A DNA stretch of 64,000 bases, taken from Picosynechococcus sp. PCC 7003 (GTDB lineage Bacteria; Cyanobacteriota; Cyanobacteriia; Cyanobacteriales; MRBY01). The position numbers were made by a program, and so were the translations under genes. The notes below the pieces were generated by a model. It did no database searches. It saw nothing but the letters and a program-made list of their open reading frames with translations, and was not told where the DNA came from. The stretch spans positions 248,001 to 312,000 of the forward strand of contig NZ_CP016474.1 of NCBI RefSeq assembly GCF_001693255.1, in the 5' to 3' direction. Shown one piece after another: positions 9,647 to 19,829 of this stretch. Within the stretch, counting starts at the first letter, position 1; every line of letters begins with the position of its first letter.

Positions 9647-10246
9647 ATGGGATACGAACTACCTGCATTACCCTACGATTACACTGCCCTCGAACCCCAC
9701 ATCTCGAAGAGCACCTTAGAATTTCACCATGACAAGCACCATGCGGGCTATGTCTCTAAGTACAACGATGCCGTAGCTGGCACCGACATGGATAGCAAAA
9801 GTATCGAAGACGTAATCAAAGCTGTAGCCGCAGATCCCGCCAAAGCAGGTTTGTTTAATAATGCTGCCCAAGCGTGGAACCACAGCTTCTACTGGAACTG
9901 CATGAAGCCCGGTGGCGGTGGTCAACCCACTGGTGCCCTTGCCGACAAAATCAACGCCGACTTCGGTAGTTTCGATAAGTTTGTTGAGGCTTTTAAGACC
10001 GCTGGTGCCACCCAGTTCGGTAGTGGTTGGGCTTGGCTCGTCCTCGATAATGGCACCCTCAAGGTCACCAAAACTGGCAATGCTGGCAACCCCATGACCG
10101 AAGGCCAAACGCCCCTCCTCACCATGGACGTTTGGGAACATGCCTACTACCTCGACTACCAAAACCGTCGCCCCGACTACATCAGTACCTTCCTCACCAG
10201 TCTTGTGAACTGGGACTTCGTGGCGGCTAACCTCGCAGCGGCCTAA
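9647..10246 (+). CDS. sodB: superoxide dismutase, Fe type
   Basis: This 199-aa cytosolic enzyme dismutates superoxide to H2O2 and O2. Metal ligands are visible: His27 in EFHHDKHH, the His of AQAWNHSFYW, and Asp and His in MDVWEHAYYLDY. The AAQ.WNH.FYW context, with Gln two residues before the Trp, marks the iron rather than the manganese subgroup. There is no leader peptide. A GAGG Shine-Dalgarno lies about 13 bp before ATG 9647. It is monocistronic with its own strong terminator. The HIP1-containing leader (9430-9646) holds no other gene I can support. Confidence 0.96.
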   Translation: MGYELPALPYDYTALEPHISKSTLEFHHDKHHAGYVSKYNDAVAGTDMDSKSIEDVIKAVAADPAKAGLFNNAAQAWNHSFYWNCMKPGGGGQPTGALADKINADFGSFDKFVEAFKTAGATQFGSGWAWLVLDNGTLKVTKTGNAGNPMTEGQTPLLTMDVWEHAYYLDYQNRRPDYISTFLTSLVNWDFVAANLAAA

Positions 10247-10304
10247 TGCCCGTTTGAATCCAAAAATTCATTTGGTTTTTCACAACATCTAACTGAACCG
10301 ACAA

Positions 10305-10334
10305 GGGACTTACTCAGAGTAAGTCTCTTTTTTT
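10305..10334 (+). terminator. strong terminator of sodB
   Basis: GGGACTTAC pairs with GTAAGTCTC (9 bp, one G-U) around loop TCAGA, followed by seven T. The stop codon of the convergent glycosyltransferase (TTA on this strand, 10333-10335) lies inside the T-tract. Confidence 0.92.
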
Positions 10335-12063
10335 ATGGAGATCGAGAAGCTCGTTCAGAAGAAGGATCGCAAAAATACAAACGATAGCGATATCCTGTTA
10401 CTTTTTGCCCTGATTCCGGTTGCAACGGACAGATTGATTCTGGGGGCGCAAAATGGGTATTAAACATCAAGATTTGAGTTGGTTCCGTGAGCTGGGTCGC
10501 AGTTTCAGCAAGAACTTCGGCCGCTGTATCTTGTTTGAAAAAATTATCGAGAATTAAAAACCGGGGTTGCAGGCTGGGATCGAGATGATGCAAAGCCCAA
10601 GCTAAACCCATCTGGGTGCGAACAACGCCCAATTCATAGTAGTGGGTGGCGAAAATCGGAGGAATATTCCAGTCTAAATTTTGTTGGAGGGCTTGGGCGA
10701 TCGCCTGATTATTTTCGGGCTTCCGGTAGGCCAGGTCTACATTGACGCACAAACTACTCAAGCCCATTAAACCCACAATCATTAAGGCACTGAGGCGGCA
10801 ATTTTTAGGCCAAAATCGTTGAGAGCATGAAATATTTTTTCCCATTTGCGCCAGGAAAAATCCTAATAGAATAATTAACGCTGGAAAATAAATGAAATGG
10901 TAACGAGGAGCCAGGGTAATATCCAATTTCAGTACATAGGTAATGCCAAGAATCGTGATCAGATTTGCGAGAACGAGGCCTGTGAAAATTTTGACTTCTA
11001 ATTGCGCCCAGCCCTGTTTGAAGGCCGCCGTCAGATTAGGAATAAGCCACAAAAGAATCAACAAAAGGGCGATCGCCGAAGTCACCACTAGCCAAGTTTG
11101 ATCTGCTTCGATGGGTAACATAAAAATCATCCCCAAGGCCCAGCCCAAAGAACGGAGCGGCGGCAACAGATTTTCTAACCCCCAACCGTAATCTTGATTG
11201 AGCCAGGAAGTCAGTTCGTCATTGTTTTGGCTCTGCCAGTGGTTGAGCAACAAAAAAACCACAATTGCCGAGGCGATCGCCCCGCAAAAAATCCGTCGCC
11301 AATAGCCTGGGAAAAAGATTTTTGAGGAAGATTTTTTGGGCCAATTTTTTCTGAAATCCTGACCATAACAAAAGAGTAAAACGAGTCCTTCTACAAACAG
11401 AGACAACACCATAAAATAATGGCTTGCCACCCCTAAAGTATTCACAATTAGCCAACCCGATAACACCTGAAATGAAATTTTTTGCGACTGTTGTTGGGCT
11501 TGAATGATTTTTGTAACGCATCCATAAGAAAGAGTCATCCAAATCATGGCCAGGGTATAGTGACGGGCCTCCTGGGAAAGATAAACGGCGTAGGGAGACA
11601 ATGCCATGGCGATCGCCCCACCATGGGCTGCCCATTTATTTTTGAAAATCCAGGCGCTCACGCCAAACACTACTAGAATCAGCAAAACCCCAAAAAAAGC
11701 AGCAGGCGATCGCCCCACAAAGATACTAATGAGTTCCCCATCTGTACTCCACAAATCAAACCAGAGGTGGGTCAGCCAGTAGTACAAAGGCGGATGGTTA
11801 CTCTCACTGAGGAGCACGTCGCTGACCGTTGCAAGATTCGTGCCAGCTTCATAGCGCAGTGGGGCTAGGAGAATATCGGGAGAAATCAACTGATCTAAAG
11901 GAATTTCCCGAAAGCCATGGCCCAAGCTAAATACTAAAGTGGCCCATTCGTCTCCCCACACAGACTTAAGGGTGAGGTTCCAGAAGCGCAATAACGTTCC
12001 TAACCCCACCCAAATGCTGAGTAGATAAAAATCTTTTTTAGAAAATATTCGGGAGCTTGCCAT
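10333..12063 (-). CDS. glycosyltransferase family 39-like membrane protein
   Basis: This 576-residue polytopic inner-membrane protein has about ten to twelve hydrophobic segments. The first periplasmic loop carries the acidic motif VWGDEWATL and is followed by SNHPPLYYWLTH. These are typical of GT39/ArnT/PMT-like enzymes (GT-C fold) that transfer sugars from polyprenyl-phosphate donors. A soluble C-terminal segment of about 110 residues follows the last helix. Acceptor and sugar are unknown, and cell-envelope glycosylation is inferred. The gene is alone on the minus strand and its stop codon overlaps the sodB terminator. The pentapeptide gene lies upstream after 62 bp. Confidence 0.8.
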   Translation of the reverse strand: MASSRIFSKKDFYLLSIWVGLGTLLRFWNLTLKSVWGDEWATLVFSLGHGFREIPLDQLISPDILLAPLRYEAGTNLATVSDVLLSESNHPPLYYWLTHLWFDLWSTDGELISIFVGRSPAAFFGVLLILVVFGVSAWIFKNKWAAHGGAIAMALSPYAVYLSQEARHYTLAMIWMTLSYGCVTKIIQAQQQSQKISFQVLSGWLIVNTLGVASHYFMVLSLFVEGLVLLFCYGQDFRKNWPKKSSSKIFFPGYWRRIFCGAIASAIVVFLLLNHWQSQNNDELTSWLNQDYGWGLENLLPPLRSLGWALGMIFMLPIEADQTWLVVTSAIALLLILLWLIPNLTAAFKQGWAQLEVKIFTGLVLANLITILGITYVLKLDITLAPRYHFIYFPALIILLGFFLAQMGKNISCSQRFWPKNCRLSALMIVGLMGLSSLCVNVDLAYRKPENNQAIAQALQQNLDWNIPPIFATHYYELGVVRTQMGLAWALHHLDPSLQPRFLILDNFFKQDTAAEVLAETATQLTEPTQILMFNTHFAPPESICPLQPESGQKVTGYRYRLYFCDPSSERASRSP

Positions 12064-12125
12064 TGTGCCTTTTACTGATCAGTCTTGAAAGGACAATAGC
12101 AGATTACTCTTTCGTATTGTTCGAG

Positions 12126-12587
12126 TTAGTATTGTTCGAGCAATTCAACGTCTTCGTAGCTACCACCAACGCTGATATCGGTATTAAATAATTCCGCATC
12201 GGTTAAGGTTAAATCTTCCATCACAGCGCCGAAGACATGGGTATCATACATCCGGGCAGCGGTGAAATTTACCCGGTTCATTCGGGCATAGTTTAAGACC
12301 GCGTTAGTCAGAAAAACGTCGGTAAAGTCGGCCCCGGAAAGGTTCGCACCCGTTAAATCAGCTCCTTCGAGGTTGGCCCCTTCGAGGTTGGCATAACTGA
12401 GGTTGGCATCTCGCAGGTCGGCCCCGATTAGGTGAGTATCCCGAAGATCTGCACCGATGAGGTTACAGCCTTGGCAGGCACCTGTTTCCAACAGACGTTT
12501 GACGTGGTCTGGGTTTTCGCCTCTAGCTGGCTTGGCGATCGCCAAGAGCATGGTGAGGGTTGCGAGGGCTAATAATAGGCGTTTCAT
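12126..12587 (-). CDS. exported pentapeptide-repeat protein
   Basis: The 153-aa protein has an N-terminal signal peptide (MKRLLLALATLTMLLAIAKPARG, cleavage near residue 23). A short linker ends in a cyanobacteria-typical ETGACQGCNL motif with two Cys. About fourteen A(D/N)LXX repeats follow, such as GADLRDTHLIGADLRDANLS, which build a right-handed quadrilateral beta-helix. A strong AGGAGG Shine-Dalgarno precedes the ATG. It is presumably thylakoid-lumenal or periplasmic. Function is unknown. The C-terminal 40 residues leave the repeat pattern. Confidence 0.88.
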   Translation of the reverse strand: MKRLLLALATLTMLLAIAKPARGENPDHVKRLLETGACQGCNLIGADLRDTHLIGADLRDANLSYANLEGANLEGADLTGANLSGADFTDVFLTNAVLNYARMNRVNFTAARMYDTHVFGAVMEDLTLTDAELFNTDISVGGSYEDVELLEQY

Positions 12588-12967
12588 ATTTACTTCCTCC
12601 TGCCAATTCTGAACAAAACCGAGCCAGTTTTCGACGGTCTTTCTTTTCTAGGTCATCGGCTTTCGGTGGGTACTTGTTCACATCATGGGAGTTGACGTCT
12701 CAGTCGATTATTGCCCCAAAAAAATCAGCGAAAACTTAATTTTTGATGTAGAGTACGAAGTCCCTTTGCTTTTATTATTTCACAACTTCTACAGACTGCT
12801 TGACCCTCGCCAAAAGCCGTTACATTTTGTTTTATTACTATCGAAAAATGACTGCTAATAACAGTATAACAAAAATTCATAATTTTCGCCAATTTAAAGC
12901 AACATTCGAGCGATAACCTTTATGATTACGGATAATATTGGAGCGATATTTTTTTTGGATTGTGATT
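12588..12967. other. divergent intergenic region (~380 bp)
   Basis: This AT-rich spacer between the pentapeptide gene and the P-type ATPase must hold both promoters. I see no convincing ORF, RNA fold or operator. An in-frame TTG at 12938 could extend the ATPase N-terminus. Confidence 0.5.
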
Positions 12968-15790
12968 GTGAGTGATCTCCACGAAAAGACTTCTTTACCA
13001 GACCCAGCGTCCCCTTGGCACCATCAGGCGATCGCCCATGTCCTTAAAGCATTTCAAGCAGATGAACACCAAGGCTTAGAGATGGCAGAGGTTGAACGAC
13101 GTCAACAGCTTTATGGCCCCAATGAAATTGAAGCGAGTCGGGGGCGTAATACCTGGGATATTTTCCTCGATCAGTTTAAAAATGTGATGCTAATCATGCT
13201 GATTGTGGTGGCTTTAATTTCTGGGCTGATTGACTTTACAGAATTACAAACCAGCCAATTTTCCCAAGGCACAGTGCCCTTCAAAGATACGATTGCCATC
13301 CTTGCCATTGTGGTGCTGAACGGCTTTTTGGGCTTTATGCAGGAAAGCCGTGCGGAAAAAGCCCTGGCTGCCCTAAAAAAAATGTCTTCTCCCCAGGTGC
13401 GAGTGCGTCGTGGTGGTCAAATTTTTGAAGTCAAAGCAGCCCAGTTAGTCCCTGGGGATCTGATGTTCATCGAAGCTGGTTCCCAACTCAGTGCCGATGG
13501 TCTCGTCCTCGAAGCGGCCCAGCTCCAAGTGCGCGAGTCAGCCTTAACCGGAGAAGCGAACCCCGTCACCAAAAGGATTTGTCCCGATGGATTAGCCACG
13601 GATACCCCCCTAGGCGATCGCCAAAACATGGTTTTTTCAGGCACGGAAGTCCTCCAAGGCCGGGGCAAGATTTTAATTACAGCTACTGGAATGACCACCG
13701 AGCTCGGCAAGATTGCCCAAATGCTCCAAAGCGTTGAGACTAGCCAAACGCCCCTTCAAAAACGGATGACCCACCTCGGCAAAATTCTGGTCACCGGCTC
13801 GATTATTCTCGTAATCTTAGTGGTGATTTTCGGCAGCTTCCAGGTAGGGAATTTCAGCCGCATCAAAGAATTAATCGAAGTTTCCCTGAGTATGGCCGTG
13901 GCCGTTGTCCCAGAAGGATTACCTGCTGTGATTACTGTAACCCTTGCCATTGGCACCCAGCGCATGGTGAAACGCCAAGCCCTCATTCGGAAACTACCCG
14001 CCGTCGAAACCCTCGGTTCCGTCGATACCATTTGCTCCGACAAAACCGGCACCCTCACCCAAAATAAAATGGTGGTACAGCGCCTAGAAACCCAGAGCCA
14101 ATCCTTACGAATTACCGGGGAAGGGTACACGCCGATTGGCGAATTTTTGCATCAAGATAAAAGCTTTGACCTTACTCAGGATTCTGAATTGCAACAATTA
14201 TTGCGGGCTTGTGTCCTCTGTAATGATGCTGTTTTAAAGCAAGATGGGCAAGATTGGCTGATTATTGGCGACCCCACAGAAGGAGCTTTACTGAGCCTCG
14301 CTGGAAAAGGAGGTTTATTTACCGAAGCTCTCCAGGCAGAATGGCCCCGGTTGGAAGAGTTTCCTTTTTCTTCGGAGCGCAAACGCATGAGCGTTATTTG
14401 CGCCATGCCACGCTCTGTCCAAGCTAAATTAGGCGCCAGCTATTTGCTCTGCTGTAAGGGTTCACCGGAGTTGGTGCTGGAGCGCTGTCAGACGTACCAA
14501 ACTGCTACAGATATTTTTCCTCTTCGAGCAGAAGATCGGGCTGCGATTCTCCAGCGCAACAACGAAATGGCCCAGGCGGGTTTGCGGGTTTTGGGGTTTG
14601 CCCAACGCTGGCTGACGGAGCTTCCTGGGGCTCAAGCAGAGGCGAATGCAGAACAGAAGATGACTTGGCTGGGTCTGGTGGGGATGATGGATGCGCCCCG
14701 CCCGGAAGTCAAAGAGGCAGTGGCCAGATGTCGTGCTGCAGGGATTCGTCCAGTGATGATCACCGGCGATCACCAACTCACCGCTAAGGCGATCGCCCAA
14801 CAATTGGGAATTGCGGCCCCAGACGCCAAGGCCCTCACAGGAGTAGAACTCAGTAAACTTTCCCAGGCCGATCTTGAAGCCATGGTCGAAACCGTGAGTA
14901 TCTATGCACGGGTAGCCCCAGAACATAAACTACGCATTGTCCAAGCCCTCCAAAGTCGCGGTAAATTCGTTGCGATGACCGGAGATGGCGTCAACGATGC
15001 TCCCGCCCTCAAGCAAGCGGATATCGGCATTGCCATGGGCATTACCGGTACTGATGTCAGTAAAGAAGCCAGTGATATGGTGCTCCTCGACGATAACTTT
15101 GCCACCATTGTCGCCGCCACCGAAGAAGGCCGGGTCGTCTACACTAATATTCGCCACTTTATCCAATACATTCTTGGTAGCAACATTGGCGAAGTGATTA
15201 CCATTGCTGCGGCTCCCCTGATCGGGCTTTCAGAAGTCCCCCTAATTCCCCTGCAAATCCTCTGGATGAACCTCGTCACCGATGGATTACCAGCCTTGGC
15301 CCTTGCCCTCGAGCCCGCTGAAGCCGACGTGATGCAACGCCGTCCCTTTAATCCCCAAGAAAGTATTTTTGCGCGGGGTTTAGGCTCTTATATTATTCGC
15401 ATTGGCTTGATTTTCTCTGTAATTAGCATTGCCCTCATGGCCTATAGCTACAATGCCTACCCCGACAGTTGGAAAACCATGGTCTTTACCACCCTTTGTC
15501 TGTCTCAAATGGGCCATGCGATCGCCGTCCGTTCCCGTACCCAACTGACCCTAACCAGTAACCCGCTGCGAAATCCCTACCTAATCATTGCCGTTGCCGC
15601 CACAACAATCCTCCAACTGATGCTGATTTATGTCGAACCCCTACGGCTGTTTTTCGACACCCAACGCCTTTCTGGACAGCAACTTCTTCTCTGTTTAGGG
15701 GTTAGTACCTTACTCTTCGTTTGGGTGGAATTAGAAAAACTTGTGATTCAATGGTATTGGGTTTGGAAAAATCCCCCAAAAAGCAGATGA
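12968..15790 (+). CDS. P-type Ca2+-transporting ATPase (PacL/SERCA-like, type IIA)
   Basis: The protein has about 940 residues with the full P2-ATPase layout. An N-terminal cation-ATPase domain comes first, then the actuator motif TGEANPV. The phosphorylation site is [11 protein letters not shown], and the hinge motif [18 protein letters not shown] follows. Ca2+-site residues known from SERCA are present: PEGLP in M4, SNIGEV in M5 (Asn and Glu) and NLVTDGLPA in M6 (Asn, Thr, Asp). Both Ca2+ sites therefore look largely conserved, unlike one-site PMCA types. It should pump Ca2+ out of the cytoplasm at ATP cost. GTG 12968 is my preferred start. GTG 12962 and TTG 12938 are in frame. Confidence 0.9.
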   Translation: MSDLHEKTSLPDPASPWHHQAIAHVLKAFQADEHQGLEMAEVERRQQLYGPNEIEASRGRNTWDIFLDQFKNVMLIMLIVVALISGLIDFTELQTSQFSQGTVPFKDTIAILAIVVLNGFLGFMQESRAEKALAALKKMSSPQVRVRRGGQIFEVKAAQLVPGDLMFIEAGSQLSADGLVLEAAQLQVRESALTGEANPVTKRICPDGLATDTPLGDRQNMVFSGTEVLQGRGKILITATGMTTELGKIAQMLQSVETSQTPLQKRMTHLGKILVTGSIILVILVVIFGSFQVGNFSRIKELIEVSLSMAVAVVPEGLPAVITVTLAIGTQRMVKRQALIRKLPAVETLGSVDTICSDKTGTLTQNKMVVQRLETQSQSLRITGEGYTPIGEFLHQDKSFDLTQDSELQQLLRACVLCNDAVLKQDGQDWLIIGDPTEGALLSLAGKGGLFTEALQAEWPRLEEFPFSSERKRMSVICAMPRSVQAKLGASYLLCCKGSPELVLERCQTYQTATDIFPLRAEDRAAILQRNNEMAQAGLRVLGFAQRWLTELPGAQAEANAEQKMTWLGLVGMMDAPRPEVKEAVARCRAAGIRPVMITGDHQLTAKAIAQQLGIAAPDAKALTGVELSKLSQADLEAMVETVSIYARVAPEHKLRIVQALQSRGKFVAMTGDGVNDAPALKQADIGIAMGITGTDVSKEASDMVLLDDNFATIVAATEEGRVVYTNIRHFIQYILGSNIGEVITIAAAPLIGLSEVPLIPLQILWMNLVTDGLPALALALEPAEADVMQRRPFNPQESIFARGLGSYIIRIGLIFSVISIALMAYSYNAYPDSWKTMVFTTLCLSQMGHAIAVRSRTQLTLTSNPLRNPYLIIAVAATTILQLMLIYVEPLRLFFDTQRLSGQQLLLCLGVSTLLFVWVELEKLVIQWYWVWKNPPKSR

Positions 15791-15816
15791 AAAAAACAAA
15801 AGTGAATTCGATTTCT

Positions 15817-15858
15817 GTATAGATCTTATCTGTTTTTAGGATTAGTCTTGGGTAGTAT
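15817..15858 (+). promoter_or_regulatory. putative NtcA-activated promoter of glnN
   Basis: GTA-N8-ATC (15817-15830) is followed by exactly 22 bases and then TAGTAT (15853-15858). NtcA class II promoters are GTAN8TAC-N22-TAN3T, so spacing and -10 fit while the right half-site is degenerate. The ATG of glnN is 28 bp beyond the -10. Confidence 0.45.
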
Positions 15859-15885
15859 GGTGCGGTTAGATCTACGGAAAAACCT

Positions 15886-18060
15886 ATGACTGGAAACGCC
15901 GCCCGTGTTCAAGCGATTCAGCAAATTACCAATCGTACCCCCATCAAGTGTGAACCGCCCATCAAGCTCGAAGAAGCTTGGGCTACTAATGTTTTTGATC
16001 TGAGTAAGATGCAGGCCAGTCTCCCAAAGGCCGTCTTTAAATCTATCAAAAACACCATCACTTCCGGTGAAAAACTAGACCCTTCAGTGGCCGATGCTGT
16101 GGCAACAGCGATGCGTGATTGGGCCATGTCTAAGGGGGCACTCTACTATGCCCACGTCTTCTATCCGATGACTAACCTAACGGCAGAGAAACATGATGGT
16201 TTCGTATCTGTCCAAGGCGATGGCAAAGTCATCTCCGAATTTTCCGGTAAGGTGCTAGTACAAGGGGAACCCGACGGTTCTTCTTTCCCCAACGGTGGTA
16301 TCCGGGATACCTTTGAAGCACGGGGTTATACGGCTTGGGATGTGACCAGTCCGGCCTATATCATGGAAACCGAAAATGGTTCTACCCTCTGTATTCCCAC
16401 GGTTTTTGTGTCTTGGACTGGGGAAGCACTCGATAAAAAAGTGCCCCTGTTGCGTTCCATTGATGCGATGAATAAGGCGGCCCAGAAAGTCTTGAAACTG
16501 TTGGGTCACACAGAAGTTGCTCGGGTCAATTCCAGTTGTGGGGCAGAACAGGAATATTTCCTCGTTGACTCTAACTTCGCCCACCAGCGCCCGGATCTCT
16601 TACTAGCAGGTCGTACCCTCTTTGGAAAGTCTCCGGCGAAGGGCCAAGAATTTGATGATCACTACTTCGGGGCGATCCCTGAGCGGGTACAAATCTTTAT
16701 GCAGGATGTGGAAGCGCAACTGTATAAGCTCGGTATCCCCGCAAAAACCCGTCACAATGAAGTGGCACCGGGTCAGTTTGAAATTGCCCCTGTCTTTGAA
16801 GCGGCTAACGTGGCCAGCGATCACCAGCAATTGATCATGACCACCCTCAAGACCACGGCGAAAAAGCACGGCTTTATGTGCTTACTCCACGAAAAACCCT
16901 TTGCCGGGATCAATGGTTCTGGTAAGCACGTGAACTGGTCTGTGGGCAATGCCACCCAGGGTAATCTGTTGGATCCGGGTGATTCTCCCCATGAAAATGC
17001 CCAGTTCCTCGTCTTCTGTGGGGCGGTGATTCGGGGTGTCCATAAGTTTGGGCCTTTGATGCGGGCGGTAATCGCTAATGCCAGCAATGACCACCGTCTC
17101 GGTGCTAATGAGGCTCCTCCGGCCATTATGTCGGTGTATCTCGGTTCTCAGTTGGAGGAAGTTTTTGAGCAAATCAAAAATGGTACTGTTTCTGAGTCGA
17201 AGAAGAAAGGCGTTATGGATCTCGGTGTGGCGGTACTGCCTGAACTGACCAAAGATGCGGGCGATCGCAACCGGACTTCTCCCTTTGCCTTTACCGGGAA
17301 TCGTTTTGAGTTCCGGGCTGTGGGTTCTAGCCAGTCTGTGTCTGGGCCTTTGGTGGCGTTGAATACGATCCTCGCGGATTCTCTCGGTTGGATTGGCGAT
17401 CGCCTCGAAAGTGAATTGGCGAAGGGCTTAGAAATCAGCGAAGCCATTCTCACGGTTCTCAAAGAAATCATGAACGACCATGGTTCTGTGATCTTTGGTG
17501 GTAATGGCTACTCCGAAGAATGGCACCGAATGGCCGTTGAAGAACGCGGTTTGCGTAACCTACCCACCACTGCTGACGCCCTACCTGTGCTCAAGGAAGA
17601 TGAAGTAGTCGCCTTATTTGACCAGCTTAAGGTTCTGACTCCCATAGAACTCGAAAGCCGCTTTGAAGTTTACGCCGAGCAGTACATCAAATCCATTGAA
17701 GTGGAAGCCAAACTGGTGATGAACATGGCAAAAACCATGGTTTATCCAGCCGCTGTGGAATACCTGGCCAAGTTGTCAGGCACGATCACTGCCCTCGTGA
17801 ATCTCGGCATTTCCCTCGAGAAGAAAAGTGCAGAAACGGTTTCTAGCCTCACCAATGGCTTGATGGCTGCCACCGAAAAGCTCAGTGCTGCCTTTGAGAA
17901 AGAAGATTTTGCTTCCACAGAGGAGCACATGCACTATTGCGCGAGCACCATTCGTCCTTTGATGGATGAGGTTCGTAGCTACGCAGATCTGCTAGAAAAT
18001 GAACTACCAGACAGCTTCTGGCCCCTACCCACCTACCAGGAAATGCTGTTTATCAAGTAG
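15886..18060 (+). CDS. glnN: glutamine synthetase type III
   Basis: This 724-residue enzyme makes glutamine from glutamate, ammonia and ATP. It is of the long GSIII class, which in cyanobacteria complements or replaces GlnA and is usually induced by nitrogen starvation through NtcA. Landmarks are the N-terminal cyanobacterial GSIII region (residues about 1-110), [13 protein letters not shown] with metal-binding Glu, [26 protein letters not shown] with substrate His, and [23 protein letters not shown]. The C-terminal 150 residues are helical ([12 protein letters not shown]). The gene has a putative NtcA-type promoter and its own terminator. Confidence 0.96.
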   Translation: MTGNAARVQAIQQITNRTPIKCEPPIKLEEAWATNVFDLSKMQASLPKAVFKSIKNTITSGEKLDPSVADAVATAMRDWAMSKGALYYAHVFYPMTNLTAEKHDGFVSVQGDGKVISEFSGKVLVQGEPDGSSFPNGGIRDTFEARGYTAWDVTSPAYIMETENGSTLCIPTVFVSWTGEALDKKVPLLRSIDAMNKAAQKVLKLLGHTEVARVNSSCGAEQEYFLVDSNFAHQRPDLLLAGRTLFGKSPAKGQEFDDHYFGAIPERVQIFMQDVEAQLYKLGIPAKTRHNEVAPGQFEIAPVFEAANVASDHQQLIMTTLKTTAKKHGFMCLLHEKPFAGINGSGKHVNWSVGNATQGNLLDPGDSPHENAQFLVFCGAVIRGVHKFGPLMRAVIANASNDHRLGANEAPPAIMSVYLGSQLEEVFEQIKNGTVSESKKKGVMDLGVAVLPELTKDAGDRNRTSPFAFTGNRFEFRAVGSSQSVSGPLVALNTILADSLGWIGDRLESELAKGLEISEAILTVLKEIMNDHGSVIFGGNGYSEEWHRMAVEERGLRNLPTTADALPVLKEDEVVALFDQLKVLTPIELESRFEVYAEQYIKSIEVEAKLVMNMAKTMVYPAAVEYLAKLSGTITALVNLGISLEKKSAETVSSLTNGLMAATEKLSAAFEKEDFASTEEHMHYCASTIRPLMDEVRSYADLLENELPDSFWPLPTYQEMLFIK

Positions 18061-18104
18061 ATGATTCGCCTCGATTGAGTCAATCATTCAATAAAATTCA
18101 AAAT

Positions 18105-18139
18105 CCCTCTATGTTCTCTGGCAATGTAGAGGGTTTTTT
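18105..18139 (+). terminator. terminator of glnN
   Basis: CCCTCTA pairs with TAGAGGG around a 15-base loop, followed by six T. On the other strand the flank is also T-rich, so it may serve convergent cysK as well. Confidence 0.85.
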
Positions 18140-18158
18140 ATGGCATGGAAAAATGGGT

Positions 18159-19118
18159 TCAAACCGAATGGATCACGTTGGCAGGGAGATCCTGATAGAG
18201 GGGGGTACTCAGGTATCGTTCCCCATAGCTTGGTTGAATGACAACAATGAGCTTGCCGCTGTTTTCTGCACGTTGGGCCACTTTGATCGCGGCACAGAGG
18301 GCTGCCCCTGTCGAAATGCCCGATAAAATGCCTTCTTCCCTAGCCAGGCGACGCCCAAAATTAATTGCAGCTTCGTCGGTCACCGTCACAACTTCATCAA
18401 TGATGCTCTGATTGAGCACACTGGGGACAAAACCTGCCCCAATGCCTTGGATTTTGTGAGGGCCGGGCTTGCCACCAGAAAGCACGGGACTATTGGCTGG
18501 TTCAACGGCGATCGCCTGGCATTCAGGCTTATATTTTTTCAGCACCTCGGCGATCCCGGTAATTGTGCCGCCGGTACCGACTCCCGCCACGATCAGATCG
18601 ACTTTCCCCTCCGTATCTTCCCAGATTTCGAGGGCCGTAGTTTGGCGGTGGGCATCGGGGTTCGCCAAATTATTAAACTGCTGCAACATGTAAGCATTAG
18701 GCAGCGTATCGACGATTTCCTGGGCCTTGGTGATACAGGCGCTCATGCCCGCATCCCCAGAGGTCAGTTCGAGTTGTGCCCCATAGGCGAGGAGCATCGC
18801 CCGTCGCTCCATGCTCATGGTCTCTGGCATGGTCAAAATTAACTGATAACCCTTAGCGGCAGCGGCCATGGCTAGGGCAATGCCTGTGTTCCCAGAGGTG
18901 GGTTCTACCAAAATCGTTTTTCCGGGGGTAATTTCTCCGGCGGCTTCGGCGGCTTCGATCATGTTGACGCCAATGCGGTCCTTAACCGAGGCAGCCGGAT
19001 TCATCCCTTCTAATTTAATCACCACCTGGGCAACGCAATTTTCCTGCTCAGGAATACGATTTAACTGCACAAGGGGCGTTTTTCCTACTAATTCGGTAAT
19101 GTTCTTGGCAATTTTCAT
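18159..19118 (-). CDS. cysK: cysteine synthase (O-acetylserine sulfhydrylase)
   Basis: This 319-aa PLP enzyme of fold type II converts O-acetylserine and sulfide to cysteine. The PLP lysine lies in [11 protein letters not shown] (about residue 45). The substrate loop is [11 protein letters not shown], the phosphate loop GTGGTITG and the C-terminal Ser motif is near [12 protein letters not shown]. Length and motifs match the CysK/CysM family. K and M cannot be separated with certainty here, but TSGNTG and GIGAGF point to CysK. It is monocistronic and convergent with glnN. Confidence 0.95.
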   Translation of the reverse strand: MKIAKNITELVGKTPLVQLNRIPEQENCVAQVVIKLEGMNPAASVKDRIGVNMIEAAEAAGEITPGKTILVEPTSGNTGIALAMAAAAKGYQLILTMPETMSMERRAMLLAYGAQLELTSGDAGMSACITKAQEIVDTLPNAYMLQQFNNLANPDAHRQTTALEIWEDTEGKVDLIVAGVGTGGTITGIAEVLKKYKPECQAIAVEPANSPVLSGGKPGPHKIQGIGAGFVPSVLNQSIIDEVVTVTDEAAINFGRRLAREEGILSGISTGAALCAAIKVAQRAENSGKLIVVIQPSYGERYLSTPLYQDLPANVIHSV

Positions 19119-19290
19119 GGTAGGTGAGATGGTGCCGGCTAGGGGTGAAACAGAATGGTGAACCGATGTTCATTATAGATGCCGACTCCCCTGAAAATAT
19201 GTTCCTTCAACTGTTTGAGAAAATTGGGGATAATCGACCCCTGTTGTGGGGAGAGGGCGGCATTAATCGAGGCCAACAACCCAAGCCCCA

Positions 19291-19659
19291 TCAGAAAACC
19301 AAAGCATGGTGCTGTAGATCTTCGAGGCGCACAATTTCAAGGGCTTTGGCATGGGTGGCTTCGAGGTGGACAGGGGGCGCAACCCCGACCTCAAAGGCTT
19401 CTTGCCAGCGGGCAGCACAGAGACACCAGCGATCGCCGGGTTTGAGACCAGGGAAATGGTATTGGGGCACGGGGGTACTCAAATCATTGCCTTGGTTTTT
19501 GGTAAATTCCAAGAAAGCTGGCGTCATTTGCGCACAGACCACATGGCGGCCAAAATCATTCGCGCCAGTGGTGCAACAGCCATCCCGATAAAAGCCAGTT
19601 AAGGGGTCGGTACTGCAAGGCTGGAGGGCGGTTCCTAAAACGTTTTTTGCATCTGTCAT
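19291..19659 (-). CDS. DUF2237 family protein
   Basis: A start at ATG 19659 (MTDAKNVLGTALQPCSTDP) gives 122 residues and agrees with the family. A longer frame to 19686 is less likely. Hallmarks of DUF2237 are CSTDPLTGFYRDGCC, GRHVVCAQMT.AFLEF, GNDLSTP.P.Y.FPGLKPGDRWCLCA.RW.EA and APPV.LEATH. The many conserved Cys suggest a redox or metal role, but the function of the family is unknown. No signal peptide. It lies between cysK and ppsA with spacers of about 170 bp on each side in which I see no gene. Confidence 0.88.
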   Translation of the reverse strand: MTDAKNVLGTALQPCSTDPLTGFYRDGCCTTGANDFGRHVVCAQMTPAFLEFTKNQGNDLSTPVPQYHFPGLKPGDRWCLCAARWQEAFEVGVAPPVHLEATHAKALEIVRLEDLQHHALVF

Positions 19660-19829
19660 TGGGGTTTTAAAAAATCCTCGTTTCAAGGGTGGACAATTTC
19701 AATGATAACGACCGACAGGACTGGCAATGTAGATTGAGCCATCGCATTGGGCCGTAGGAAAATCCCCTCCCCAAGACGGTGGTTGGAGAAGGGAAATGAA
19801 TACGGGATAAAAAGATTCAACCGATAACT

